The notes below the pieces were generated by a model. The model was not told where the DNA came from and made no database searches. It saw nothing but the letters and a program-made list of their open reading frames with translations. Both the position numbers and the translations under genes were made by a program. A stretch of 64,000 nucleotides of DNA from Catellatospora sp. IY07-71 (GTDB lineage: Bacteria; Actinomycetota; Actinomycetes; Mycobacteriales; Micromonosporaceae). Positions 17,119 through 24,970 of this stretch are shown one piece after another (position 1 is the stretch's first letter; every line of letters begins with the position of its first letter). The stretch spans positions 3,897,501-3,961,500 of the forward strand of contig NZ_AP023360.1 in assembly GCF_018326265.1 (NCBI RefSeq). The letters are read 5' to 3'.

Positions 17119-17862
17119 TCAGGACGGGGACGGAGCGGGCGTTTCGGCCGGTCCGGTGGCCCCGCCGAGCCACCTGGCCTGATGCGACTCGATCTTGAGC
17201 GGGATGGTCGCGCCGTACCGCTGCGGCAGCTCCACCTGGGCCTGGGCAAGGTCCTCGGGCAGCACGCCGACGATCACGGCGCTGCCGTCCAGCTCGATAC
17301 TGAAGCTGTTCACGCCGATGCCGCGCTCCTGCCAGTAGGGGCGCTCCTTCTCGATCTTCATCGCGTGGCCCCACAGGTCGGCCTTGGTGAAGCGGGCGTC
17401 GCGGATGTAGAGGCACTTGCCGCGCGACACCTTCTCGATGTAGGCGTCGAACGCCTTGGACGGCTTGCGGTAGACCACGGCGAAGGCCTGTTCCAGCACC
17501 AGCTTGGCCCCGGTGAACGAGCTCTTGAACTGGCGGTCGCCGGCGTGGGAGATGTCGCCGATCGCGTCCAGCATCTTCTGGTCCATGGGCGTGACCAGGA
17601 AGCCGTCCGGGGTCAGGCTCTCGCCGGGCGCGGGCTCGGGGCGGGCGCAGGCCTTGGTCGGTTTGCCGATGCGCCGCTCCGGGTCCGGGCTCGGCGCGGC
17701 CGACGGGGTCGGGGCGGGAGCGGACGGACTGGCCGCGGTGGTGGCCGGGGCCGCGGCCGGGACGGGGTCGGCCGGTCCGGTGCAGGCGGCAGTGAGTATG
17801 GCGGCGAGGGCGGCGACCGAGATCAGCGCCGCGCCCCCGCGACAGGCGCCGGAGATCATCAT
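17119..17862 (-). CDS. Secreted lipoprotein, unknown function
   Basis: 247 residues. The N-terminus MMISGACRGG is followed by a hydrophobic core and the lipobox LTAAC, so Sec export and lipid anchoring are expected. Then comes a Pro/Ala/Ser linker (about residues 30-60) and a globular domain with two or three Cys residues and the segment FKSSFTGAKLVLEQAFAVVYRKPSKAFDAYIEKV. Two ATG codons lie in tandem; I chose the first. No recognised family. It is divergent from the secreted protein gene at 17926. Confidence 0.75.
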   Translation of the reverse strand: MMISGACRGGAALISVAALAAILTAACTGPADPVPAAAPATTAASPSAPAPTPSAAPSPDPERRIGKPTKACARPEPAPGESLTPDGFLVTPMDQKMLDAIGDISHAGDRQFKSSFTGAKLVLEQAFAVVYRKPSKAFDAYIEKVSRGKCLYIRDARFTKADLWGHAMKIEKERPYWQERGIGVNSFSIELDGSAVIVGVLPEDLAQAQVELPQRYGATIPLKIESHQARWLGGATGPAETPAPSPS

Positions 17863-17925
17863 GGTGTACCTGACGCCCGCCGCGGGCGTTGGGTTGCCAC
17901 CCGACGGCTGCCGCGTTAGCAGGAT

Positions 17926-19011
17926 ATGACGCGAGTGCTCATCGTCCTGGCCGCGCTGCTGGTCACCGCGGCCGTCGCGCTGTCGGCGCCCGACACCGGC
18001 AGCGACCCGTGGCCGAACGCGCGGCCGTGGCGGGACGAGCGGCCAGCCCCGGCGGCGCAGGGCGGGCTCGAACCGGGCGCGCCGGTGGACGCCGGGCCGG
18101 GTGGGCTCGGTGCCCGGCAGCCGGGCGAGCAGGTGGCGCCGTTCGCGGCCCCGGCCGGGAAGCCCGTCGCCATCCATACCGCCGATCTGCCCGCCAACGA
18201 GGCGTCGGGCCTGGTGGCCAGCCGCCGGTTCCCCGGCGTCTTCTACTGGCTGCGCGACGGCGGCGGGGCGACGGCGCAGCGGCCGCGCGCCGCGCTGTGG
18301 ACCATCAAGCTCGGCGCCGACGCGCACGCGCTGCCGGTGCGCCGCGGCGAGAACTTCCCGTTCGCGCAGGTCTTCGCCGCGCCGAACGGCGACTGGGAGG
18401 ACGTCGTGCTGGACGACGACGACAACCTCTGGATCGGCGACATCGGCGCCAACGACTGTGTGAGCGAGCAGTACCTCTACCGCACGCTGGAGCCGGAGCC
18501 GGACACCGACGACCCGTTCTTCGTGACCGCGAAGTGGCCGGTGTCCTTCCCGGACCCGGCGGAGGGCTGCCGCACCCGCAACGCCGAGGCGATGCTCTGG
18601 CTCGACGGGGAGCTGTACCTGTTCGCCAAGACGGCGAACTCGCCGGTGTACCGGGCGGTGTTCCCGGCCGAGCGCGGCGCGGACGTGGAACTGGAGCCGG
18701 TGGCGGAGTTCGACGCGGCGGTGAACAAGATCTCGGTCAGCACCGTCTCCACCGACCGCACCCGGCTCACCGTCGCCGGCCACGCGCGGTACTGGGTGTT
18801 CGCGGCCGATCCGGCGCTGCGCGGCGACGCGTACCTGAAGCGGGCGCTGCAGGGCAGGCCGGTGCACACCGGCACCTTCGCCTCGCGCGCGGGCAACGCC
18901 TCGGTCGAGGGCGGCAGCTACGTGCCCGGCACGCACGACCTGCTCTTCGTCGCGGAGAACAAGGAGATGTTCCTGCTGCCCGACGCCCCGTCCGCGGCGG
19001 CCGCCCGCTGA
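17926..19011 (+). CDS. Secreted protein, beta-propeller-like, unknown function
   Basis: 361 residues. The first 20 residues form a signal peptide or anchor (MTRVLIVLAALLVTAAVALS), followed by a Gly/Pro/Ala-rich linker to about residue 80. The globular part has propeller-like strands, for example EASGLVASRRFPGVFYWLRD, VVLDDDDNLWIGDIGAND and AEAMLWLDGELYLFAK. I know such proteins only as uncharacterised exported proteins of actinomycetes. Ends at a hairpin shared with the convergent secreted gene. Confidence 0.75.
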   Translation: MTRVLIVLAALLVTAAVALSAPDTGSDPWPNARPWRDERPAPAAQGGLEPGAPVDAGPGGLGARQPGEQVAPFAAPAGKPVAIHTADLPANEASGLVASRRFPGVFYWLRDGGGATAQRPRAALWTIKLGADAHALPVRRGENFPFAQVFAAPNGDWEDVVLDDDDNLWIGDIGANDCVSEQYLYRTLEPEPDTDDPFFVTAKWPVSFPDPAEGCRTRNAEAMLWLDGELYLFAKTANSPVYRAVFPAERGADVELEPVAEFDAAVNKISVSTVSTDRTRLTVAGHARYWVFAADPALRGDAYLKRALQGRPVHTGTFASRAGNASVEGGSYVPGTHDLLFVAENKEMFLLPDAPSAAAAR

Positions 19012-19016
19012 CGCGC

Positions 19017-19048
19017 GGAGCTCCCGCCGCGAGCACGGCGGGAGCTCC
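19017..19048. terminator. Bidirectional terminator hairpin
   Basis: Perfect 13-nt arms (19017-19029 and 19036-19048) around a 6-nt loop, immediately after the stop at 19011 and 24 bp before the convergent gene's stop at 19072. Confidence 0.7.
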
Positions 19049-19071
19049 GATCACGAACGACGGGCCGCGGG

Positions 19072-19569
19072 TCAGCAGCCGCCGCAGTTGTAGTACAGGA
19101 TGTCCCAGTGGTTGCCCTCGTCGGTGTAGAGGTTGCCGGCGCCGGAACGGTACTGGTAACCCCAGCCGGAGATGTAGCCGACGTAGGTGAAGTTGTTCTT
19201 GATGTAGTTGCCGATGCAGGTGTACTTGCTGATGTCGAGCTTGTAGCCGTTCCAGTGGCTGTACGTGCCGGAGGAGTGGCCGGTCTCGGTGCCGGCGGTG
19301 ATGTTGATGGCGCAGCCGCTGGCCGTCTTGAGCGTCTTGATGCCGCTGATCGTGGTCTGGCGGACGTTGGTGAACGACGTGCAGGTCGGGTTGTTCCGGT
19401 CACTGCAGTTGCCGCTGGACGACCAGGTGATGCCGGCCGCGCGCAGCTGGGCGGTGGCCTCGGCATGGGTGAGGTAGGTGGCGGCGTGTGCGGGGGAGGC
19501 GAAGGCGAGCACGAACGCCGTCACCGCGCCCGCGAGCACGGTGAGGGCACGGGGGACGAAGCGGGACAT
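19072..19569 (-). CDS. Secreted protein, probable MD-clan (M15-like) peptidase fold
   Basis: 165 residues with a signal peptide ending ASPAHA before ATYLTHAEA. The mature part is Cys-rich and small. GTYSHWNGYKLDI supplies an S-x-H-x6-D pattern like the zinc ligands of D-Ala-D-Ala peptidases, and the C-terminal GNHWDILYY resembles their closing H-x-(D/E/H) site. Likely a small extracellular peptidoglycan or peptide hydrolase, but the match is by motif only. A GGGGG-rich ribosome site precedes the ATG. The upstream region has paired inverted repeats. Confidence 0.7.
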   Translation of the reverse strand: MSRFVPRALTVLAGAVTAFVLAFASPAHAATYLTHAEATAQLRAAGITWSSSGNCSDRNNPTCTSFTNVRQTTISGIKTLKTASGCAINITAGTETGHSSGTYSHWNGYKLDISKYTCIGNYIKNNFTYVGYISGWGYQYRSGAGNLYTDEGNHWDILYYNCGGC

Positions 19570-19633
19570 GGGGGGTCTCCTGGGGTGTCGGAGTTAATTG
19601 CCGTCCGCTGCGCAGCGATGGAAAGATTCCTAC

Positions 19634-19673
19634 CACACATAGAAGTGTGACGCTAGACAGTGAAGTGTCACTG
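19634..19673 (-). promoter_or_regulatory. Paired inverted repeats upstream of the secreted peptidase-like gene
   Basis: CACAC/GTGTG at 19634-19649 and CAGTG/CACTG at 19658-19673 form two neighbouring inverted repeats; read on the minus strand the two sites share ACACTTC. They lie 65-105 bp upstream of the start at 19569, in the only AT-richer stretch between this gene and the Nudix terminator. Plausible operator or promoter elements; no regulator is identified. Confidence 0.3.
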
Positions 19674-19775
19674 CTTCGTTACCGAAGAGTCTGGGCGCCG
19701 AACTCCCGCGCTCTCCACCTAGCAACCTAGGACGCCGTTAGTGGGGGTGCCCCCCGTCACCCGCCGCGGCAAGAG

Positions 19776-19810
19776 GGCGGCCCCCGTTCCGCGAGGGAAC
19801 GAGGGCCGCC
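19776..19810 (-). terminator. Terminator of the Nudix gene
   Basis: Arms of 15 nt with one mismatch (19776-19790 and 19796-19810) around a 5-nt loop, 14 bp beyond the end of the minus-strand Nudix gene. Confidence 0.6.
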
Positions 19811-19823
19811 GACAGGCTCCCGG

Positions 19824-20558
19824 TTACGCCTTGCCGGGCCAGAGGCCCTTCACCACGGCCTGGGCGTATGCGGCGAGGGTGAACGCGTCGCCGAGCACCC
19901 CGTCCCGGATCATCTGCGTGAACTCGTCCGGCGTGACCATGGCGAACTCGTCGATGCCCTCCTCGGTCGCGCCGGGCGGGCGCTCCGCGGGCACGGCCGA
20001 CAGGTGGGCGAGGTAGATCTCGTCGCCGCCGACCTCGGCGCCGGTGTCGGAGTCCAGCGCGCCCAGGAAGATCACCTTGTCGGCGGGCACGCCGACCTCC
20101 TCCTCGACCTCGCGCGCGGCCGTCGTGGCGCCGTCGGCCCCGGGCTCGGCGAAGCCGCGCGGGATCTCCCAGTGCCAGCGGCGGGTCGCGTGGCGGAAGT
20201 GCTTCACCAGCAGGATGCGGCCGTCCGGCAGCAGCGGCAGCACGGCCGCGCCGGTGCCGAGGTGCGGCGACATCTGGCGGATGTACGTGCCGAGGCTGCC
20301 GTCGGCGAAGCGCACCGCGTCCCGGACCAGGAGCAGGTACTGATCGGCGTAGACGACGCCGATGTCGCCGTTCTGCTCGGGCAGGCCGCGCCCGGCCAGC
20401 TTCACGGCGGACTCGTCCGCCACCTGCTCCTGCAGGACCGGGTCGAGCACGATCTCGAACGCCGCGCCGGGCGGGTTCTCGAACAGCTGCGGGCGCTGTG
20501 CGCGCAGCGCGTCGTACGCGGCGAGGCGGGCGGCCCGCCGGGACTGCTGGTCGGACAT
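19824..20558 (-). CDS. Nudix hydrolase (ADP-ribose pyrophosphatase-like)
   Basis: 244 residues. The Nudix helix is RGFAEPGADGATTAAREVEE with EVGV following; the REVEEEVG core carries the metal-binding Glu residues, but the earlier Glu of the consensus (G-x5-E) is Ala. The preceding segment LLVKHFRHATRRWHWEIP is typical of nucleotide-sugar/ADP-ribose pyrophosphatases. A helical N-terminal extension of about 90 residues is present. Stand-alone gene with its own terminator. Confidence 0.88.
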   Translation of the reverse strand: MSDQQSRRAARLAAYDALRAQRPQLFENPPGAAFEIVLDPVLQEQVADESAVKLAGRGLPEQNGDIGVVYADQYLLLVRDAVRFADGSLGTYIRQMSPHLGTGAAVLPLLPDGRILLVKHFRHATRRWHWEIPRGFAEPGADGATTAAREVEEEVGVPADKVIFLGALDSDTGAEVGGDEIYLAHLSAVPAERPPGATEEGIDEFAMVTPDEFTQMIRDGVLGDAFTLAAYAQAVVKGLWPGKA

Positions 20559-20676
20559 GGACGCACCAATCTGCCGAAGGTCATCGGCACCGAGCCTAAC
20601 GACCGGCCGTCCCGGACGCCGCCCGGCGGCGGGGAACCGACACCGTCGTCATCGGACGCCCATGCCATGCACCGCG

Positions 20677-21603
20677 TCAGGCCGGCTCGGCGCGCATGGC
20701 CCGGTCCAGCCCGCGCATCCGGGCCATGACCAGGTCGACCACCACCCGGCTGGCGGGGGACAGCTCACCCTGGCGGTGCACCACGGCGAACGTCTCGTAC
20801 ATCGCCGGGCGCAGCGGGGCCCAGGCCAGTCCGGCCGGGAGCCGGTCGCCGAGCGCGTGCAGCACGCCGCGCCAGGTGACCGTGTCGGCCAGGCCGCGGG
20901 CGGCGATGTCCAGCGCGGTCTCGGTGTCCTCCACCTCGATCCGGGGCCGCAGCGAGTGTCCCGTGCGCTGCACCGCCTGGGCGAGCTGGCGGCGGGTGGT
21001 GTCGGTCTCGCGCCAGCTCGCGTCGGGCAGCACCAGCTGCGCGGCGGCCAGCGCGGTGGGGGTGACCCGGGCGTGCAGCCGGGACGGGTCGGCGCTGACG
21101 TACACCAGCTCGTCGCGCAGCACCGGCGTGACCACCATGTTCTCGTCCTCGACGGGCAGCGCGATGACCGCCGCCTCCAGCCGCCCCTTGCGCAGGTGCT
21201 CCAGGACCTCGGCGGAGTTCTGGCCGACCAGTTCGAGGCGTACCCCCGGATGCCGGCGCAGCACGTCGGCGACCAGGTCGGCGGTCAGGTAGAAGCGGGC
21301 GGTGCGGAACATGCCGAAGCGCACCGTGCCGGTGAGCAGCTCCCGCACCGAGGCGACGGCCCGCCCGGCCTCGTCGACGGCGGCCAGCGCGGCGGCGGCG
21401 TGCGGGGCGAGCGCGCGGGCCGCCTCGGTCGGCACCAGGCCGCGTCCCACCCGCCGGAACAGCGTGGTGTCGAGGCCCTGCTCCAGCAGGCGCACCTGCT
21501 CGGAGATCGACGGCTGGGCGTAGCCGAGCACGCCAGCGGCGGCGGTGAACGAGCCGTGCTCCAGGGTGGCCAGGAAGCAGCGGAGCTGGTGCAGCGAAAT
21601 CAA
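20677..21603 (-). CDS. LysR-family transcriptional regulator
   Basis: 308 residues. The start is TTG at 21603, supported by AGGAG six nucleotides upstream. The N-terminal winged HTH is clear (LRCFLATLEHGSFTAAAGVL, then AQPSISEQVRLLEQGL), followed by the two-lobed effector-binding domain. It is divergent from the EamA transporter gene with about 72 bp between starts, the classic LysR arrangement, so it probably controls that transporter and itself. Effector unknown. Confidence 0.93.
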   Translation of the reverse strand: MISLHQLRCFLATLEHGSFTAAAGVLGYAQPSISEQVRLLEQGLDTTLFRRVGRGLVPTEAARALAPHAAAALAAVDEAGRAVASVRELLTGTVRFGMFRTARFYLTADLVADVLRRHPGVRLELVGQNSAEVLEHLRKGRLEAAVIALPVEDENMVVTPVLRDELVYVSADPSRLHARVTPTALAAAQLVLPDASWRETDTTRRQLAQAVQRTGHSLRPRIEVEDTETALDIAARGLADTVTWRGVLHALGDRLPAGLAWAPLRPAMYETFAVVHRQGELSPASRVVVDLVMARMRGLDRAMRAEPA

Positions 21604-21675
21604 AGGTTTCTCCTGTGGAAGCCGCTGGAATCCAAGGCTACCTCGATGGCTGGTCGCGGCCTAACGTTTCGTGTC

Positions 21676-22896
21676 ATGACCACCACCGTCTCCGCCGCCC
21701 CCGCGGCGGCCCCGAGCGTGCCCCGCAACGTGCGGCGCGGCACCCTGCTGTGCCTGGTCTCCGCGGCCGGGTTCGGCATGTCGGCGGTGTTCGCCAAGCA
21801 GGCGTACGCGGCCGGGTTCAACGTGCCCACCATGCTGGCCGGCCGGTTCACGATCGCCTCGGTGCTGCTGTGGGCCGTGGTCGCCTGGCGCCGCCCGAAG
21901 CTGCCCACCGGCCGAACCCTGGCCGCCTGCGTCGGGCTGGGCGCCGTCGGGTACGCGCTGCAGGCCGGGTTCTACTTCGGGGCGCTCGCCCGGATCGACG
22001 CCTCGCTGACCGCGCTGCTGCTGTACGCGTACCCCGGCCTGGTCACCGTGCTGGCCATCGCGCTGCGCCGCGAGCGCCCGGACCGCCGCCGGGTCGCCGC
22101 GCTGGCCTGCTCTGCGCTCGGGCTGCTGCTGATGCTCGGCGCGGGCGGGGTCGGCGGCTCGGCCGCCACCGGCGGCGTGCTGCTGGCGCTGGGCGCGGCG
22201 GTCGCCTACGCGCTCTACCTGACCGTCTCCGACGGCCTGCCGCGTGACCTGGACCTGTTCGTGGTGACGGCGATCGTGTGCACCTCGGCCGCGGCGAGCC
22301 TGGCCGTGTTCGGCGCGGCCACGGGCAGCCTGCACGCCCCCGCCGACGCGTCGGGGTGGTGGTGGGTGCTGGCGATCGCGGTGTGCTCGACGGTGATCCC
22401 GATCGCGGGCATGTTCTTCGGCGTACGCGACGTCGGCGCGTCCACCGCGGCCATCCTGTCCTGCGCGGAGCCGGCCGTGACGGTGGCCAGCACGGCGCTG
22501 GTCTACGGCGAGCGGCTCAGCCCGCTGCAGGCGGCGGGCGGCGTGGCGGTGCTCGCCTCGGTGGCGGTGCTCCAGCTGCGCCGCCGCAGGCCGCGGCCCG
22601 CCCCGGCGGCGACCGGGCAGGTCGATGTGCCGGTGGCGGCGGTATCCTGCGGCGTCCCCTCGGAGCACGCCGGAGAAGAGACCGCCAGTGAGACGACTTC
22701 TGCCCCTCGCCGTCGTGGCGGTGCTGCTCGGTGGCGGCTGCGGCCCCTCCGCCGCCCCGCCGGTCACGGCCCCCGCGCCGTCGGCGAGCACCGCGCCGCC
22801 CGCGGCCTCCGCGTCGGCCGCTCCGCCCGCGAAGCCGCTCACGCCGGAGCAGACGCTGAACGCGGTCCTGCTCACCGACGAGGCGCTGGCGGCTGA
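21676..22896 (+). CDS. EamA/DMT-superfamily transporter (C-terminal end uncertain)
   Basis: About ten transmembrane helices arranged as two EamA repeats, from SAAGFGMSAVFAKQAYAAGF to GGVAVLASVAVLQLRRR near residue 305. These proteins export metabolites or amino acids. The recognisable family ends near 22600, yet the frame stays open to 22896 (406 codons), overlapping the next lipoprotein gene by 209 bp with a Gly/Arg/Ala-rich tail that looks like shadow coding. The tail may be real, or a small frameshift may have removed the true stop. Divergent from and probably controlled by the LysR gene. Confidence 0.82.
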   Translation: MTTTVSAAPAAAPSVPRNVRRGTLLCLVSAAGFGMSAVFAKQAYAAGFNVPTMLAGRFTIASVLLWAVVAWRRPKLPTGRTLAACVGLGAVGYALQAGFYFGALARIDASLTALLLYAYPGLVTVLAIALRRERPDRRRVAALACSALGLLLMLGAGGVGGSAATGGVLLALGAAVAYALYLTVSDGLPRDLDLFVVTAIVCTSAAASLAVFGAATGSLHAPADASGWWWVLAIAVCSTVIPIAGMFFGVRDVGASTAAILSCAEPAVTVASTALVYGERLSPLQAAGGVAVLASVAVLQLRRRRPRPAPAATGQVDVPVAAVSCGVPSEHAGEETASETTSAPRRRGGAARWRLRPLRRPAGHGPRAVGEHRAARGLRVGRSAREAAHAGADAERGPAHRRGAGG

Positions 22897-23392
22897 CAGC
22901 AGCCTGGCCGAGGTCGGCATCGACCGCACGTTCGACGCGGTGCACGTGCCGAACTACCCGTACGGGGTGGTCACCGCGTGCGGCGAGCGGGCGGCGTCGT
23001 CGACCGGGGACGCGGCGAAGTCGAAGTCGCACGTGCGCGCCTGGGTGATCAACGGCGGGCTGGTCGCGCAGGAGGTGCACGTGCTGCTCAAGCAGCACGC
23101 CAAGGACGTGGTGGCAAAGGCGGCGAGCATGATGAAGGGCTGCCGCACGTACAGCGACGCGGGGGAGGCCTACCGGCGGCTGGACAGGCACGCGATCGTG
23201 CTGCCGGGCACGGTCGCGGGCGCCGCGGGCTGCTTCAGCAACTCGGGGCTGGTGACCTGCTTCGCGTATCTGGGCCGGGGCCGCACCGTGACCCAGCTGG
23301 CCACGAACGGCGACGACCAGGAGGCCGCCGAGTGGCTGATGACGCGCCTGATCGCCGCCGCCGAGCAGCGGCTCGTCCGTATCCCCGCCTGA
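22688..23392 (+). CDS. Lipoprotein, unknown function
   Basis: 234 residues from a GTG start preceded by GGAGAAGAG. MRRLLPLAVVAVLLGGGC is a lipoprotein signal with lipobox GGGC. A Pro/Ala/Ser linker (about residues 20-50) leads to a globular domain with four Cys residues (for example VVTACGERA, MMKGCRTYS, GCFSNSGLVTCFAY). Resembles the sensor-domain or PknH-like extracellular lipoproteins of actinomycetes in its layout; not named further. Its 5' part overlaps the open frame of the transporter. Confidence 0.8.
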   Translation: MRRLLPLAVVAVLLGGGCGPSAAPPVTAPAPSASTAPPAASASAAPPAKPLTPEQTLNAVLLTDEALAADSSLAEVGIDRTFDAVHVPNYPYGVVTACGERAASSTGDAAKSKSHVRAWVINGGLVAQEVHVLLKQHAKDVVAKAASMMKGCRTYSDAGEAYRRLDRHAIVLPGTVAGAAGCFSNSGLVTCFAYLGRGRTVTQLATNGDDQEAAEWLMTRLIAAAEQRLVRIPA

Positions 23393-23400
23393 TCGCGAAC

Positions 23401-23432
23401 GGCCCCGGTCGCCGTTGCCGGTGACCGGGGCC
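23401..23432 (+). terminator. Terminator hairpin after lipoprotein gene
   Basis: GGCCCCGGTC at 23401-23410 pairs with GACCGGGGCC at 23423-23432. It is followed within 6 bp by a family-A palindromic repeat, giving two hairpins in the convergent gap. Confidence 0.6.
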
Positions 23433-23437
23433 GCGTT

Positions 23438-23485
23438 AAGAAGGGCACCTTCTTCTACGGAAAACGATAAGAAGGTGCCCTTCCT
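23438..23485 (-). repeat. 48-bp hairpin repeat (family A), copy 2
   Basis: Same arms (one mismatch) and the same loop TATCGTTTTCCG read on the minus strand, inside the convergent gap between the lipoprotein and homospermidine synthase genes. Confidence 0.85.
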
Positions 23486-23491
23486 TGTGCC

Positions 23492-24970
23492 TTAGACCAG
23501 GAAGTTGGCGAAGGCCCAGGGCTCGGAGTCGTCGCCGGTCTCCGGGCGGAAGTTGGCGAACGGCTCGTAGTACGAGCTGCGCGGGGTCCAGTCGGTGTGC
23601 ACCGACGGGACGGCGCCCAGGTACGGGTTGGCGATCTCGAGCACGGCCTCGGGGTCGAGGTCGTCCGGGACGCACAGGCCCCGGTTCGGGTTGTTGACCA
23701 TCCAGTAGACGGCGCCCAGCACCGACGCGGCGACCTGCAGCGTGGTGGCGTTCTGGTGCGCGACCAGGGCCCGGGACTCGTTGATGGTCAGCTGCGAGCC
23801 GACCCACCAGCCGTTGAGGTCGTGGCCGAGCAGCAGCACGCCGAGCTCGTCCATGCCGCTGAGGATCTCGTCGTTCATGATCCGCTGGTTCTTCTGCAGC
23901 TCGTAGCCGTTCATCCGGCACTCGTGCAGCGAGTTCAGCGCGGCGTCGGTGGGCATGTACGCGTAGTGCACGGTGGGGCGGTAGACCGCCTTGCCGTCCT
24001 GCCACACGGTCAGGTGGTCGCTGATGGTGAAGGCCTCACCGTGGCGGACGACCATGCCGATGATCGGGCCGCCGATCGGCACCCAGGAGCGGACCTGGGT
24101 GGTGATGCCGGTCTGGGCGAGGCAGATCTGGTTCTGCGGGCCGGACTCGTGGGTGTACGCGTTCGCGGGCAGCGACGGCTCGTGCGTGCCCCAGCCCATC
24201 TCGGCGGGGGCGATGCCCTCCTCGTAGAAGCCCTCCACGGACCAGGTGTTCACGAACTCGCCCACCTGCTTGGGCTTGTCGCTGATCTGGGTGTCCCGCT
24301 CGGAGATGTGGATGACCTTGGTGCCGGTGAGCATGCCCAGGGCGGCGAAGTCGCGGGTGCTCAGGGCCTCCTCCAGCTTGGCCTTGCGGTCGGCGTCCAG
24401 CGGCTTGGGCAGGCGCTCGGGCTCCTTGAGCATCGCGGTGGCGATGTCCAGCAGCGCGATCTTGGTCCAGTGGCTGACCAGGCCGGGGTTGGCGCCGTGC
24501 TCGACGACGGCGGTGGGGCCGTCCTTCTTCCAGCCCTTGGCCCGCTCGCGCAGCTTCATGTGCCGGGCGTAGAGGGTGCGGGACTGGGGCGTGGCGTTGA
24601 GCTGGTCGGCGTAGGGGTCCCACTCTTCGACGGAGGTGTCGACGTAGAGGACGCCGTGGCGCTGGCACCAGTCGATGATGACGCCGGTGTCGATGTTCCA
24701 GGCCAGGTTGATCAGGAGGTCGCCGTCGCCGAGGTGCTTGGCCAGCTCGGTCTCGATGTTCTCCGGGGTGATCCGCTCACGGAGGTACGTGGCGCCGGCC
24801 GCGACCGCCTCGGCGGCGGTGTGGGCAAGGTCCTCGAAGTCCATGATCGTCAGGCGCGTGAAGTCCATGTCGACGTGGCGCAGCAGCAGGGGCTGCAGGC
24901 ACTGCGACACCGAGCCGCTGCCGAGCAGGAGGATCCGGCCCTGGAAGGCCAGCTTGGGAATGGTCGTCAC
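23492..24970 (-). CDS. Homospermidine synthase (saccharopine dehydrogenase-like)
   Basis: 492 residues from a GTG that overlaps the stop of the upstream decarboxylase gene (GTGA), so the two are translationally coupled. Opening strand GRILLLGSGSVSQCLQPLL is the NAD-binding Rossmann motif. VVEHGANPGLVSHW and SGPQNQICLAQTG match the conserved core of bacterial homospermidine synthases, which use NAD to condense two putrescines (or putrescine plus spermidine) into sym-homospermidine. Length fits the family (about 480). Its substrate is made by the preceding gene. Confidence 0.9.
   Translation of the reverse strand: MTTIPKLAFQGRILLLGSGSVSQCLQPLLLRHVDMDFTRLTIMDFEDLAHTAAEAVAAGATYLRERITPENIETELAKHLGDGDLLINLAWNIDTGVIIDWCQRHGVLYVDTSVEEWDPYADQLNATPQSRTLYARHMKLRERAKGWKKDGPTAVVEHGANPGLVSHWTKIALLDIATAMLKEPERLPKPLDADRKAKLEEALSTRDFAALGMLTGTKVIHISERDTQISDKPKQVGEFVNTWSVEGFYEEGIAPAEMGWGTHEPSLPANAYTHESGPQNQICLAQTGITTQVRSWVPIGGPIIGMVVRHGEAFTISDHLTVWQDGKAVYRPTVHYAYMPTDAALNSLHECRMNGYELQKNQRIMNDEILSGMDELGVLLLGHDLNGWWVGSQLTINESRALVAHQNATTLQVAASVLGAVYWMVNNPNRGLCVPDDLDPEAVLEIANPYLGAVPSVHTDWTPRSSYYEPFANFRPETGDDSEPWAFANFLV

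Noticed and set aside
20362-21675. Upstream extension of the EamA frame through the LysR gene
   Set aside because: The extension has no family content and overlaps the LysR gene; ATG 21676 gives the family N-terminus.
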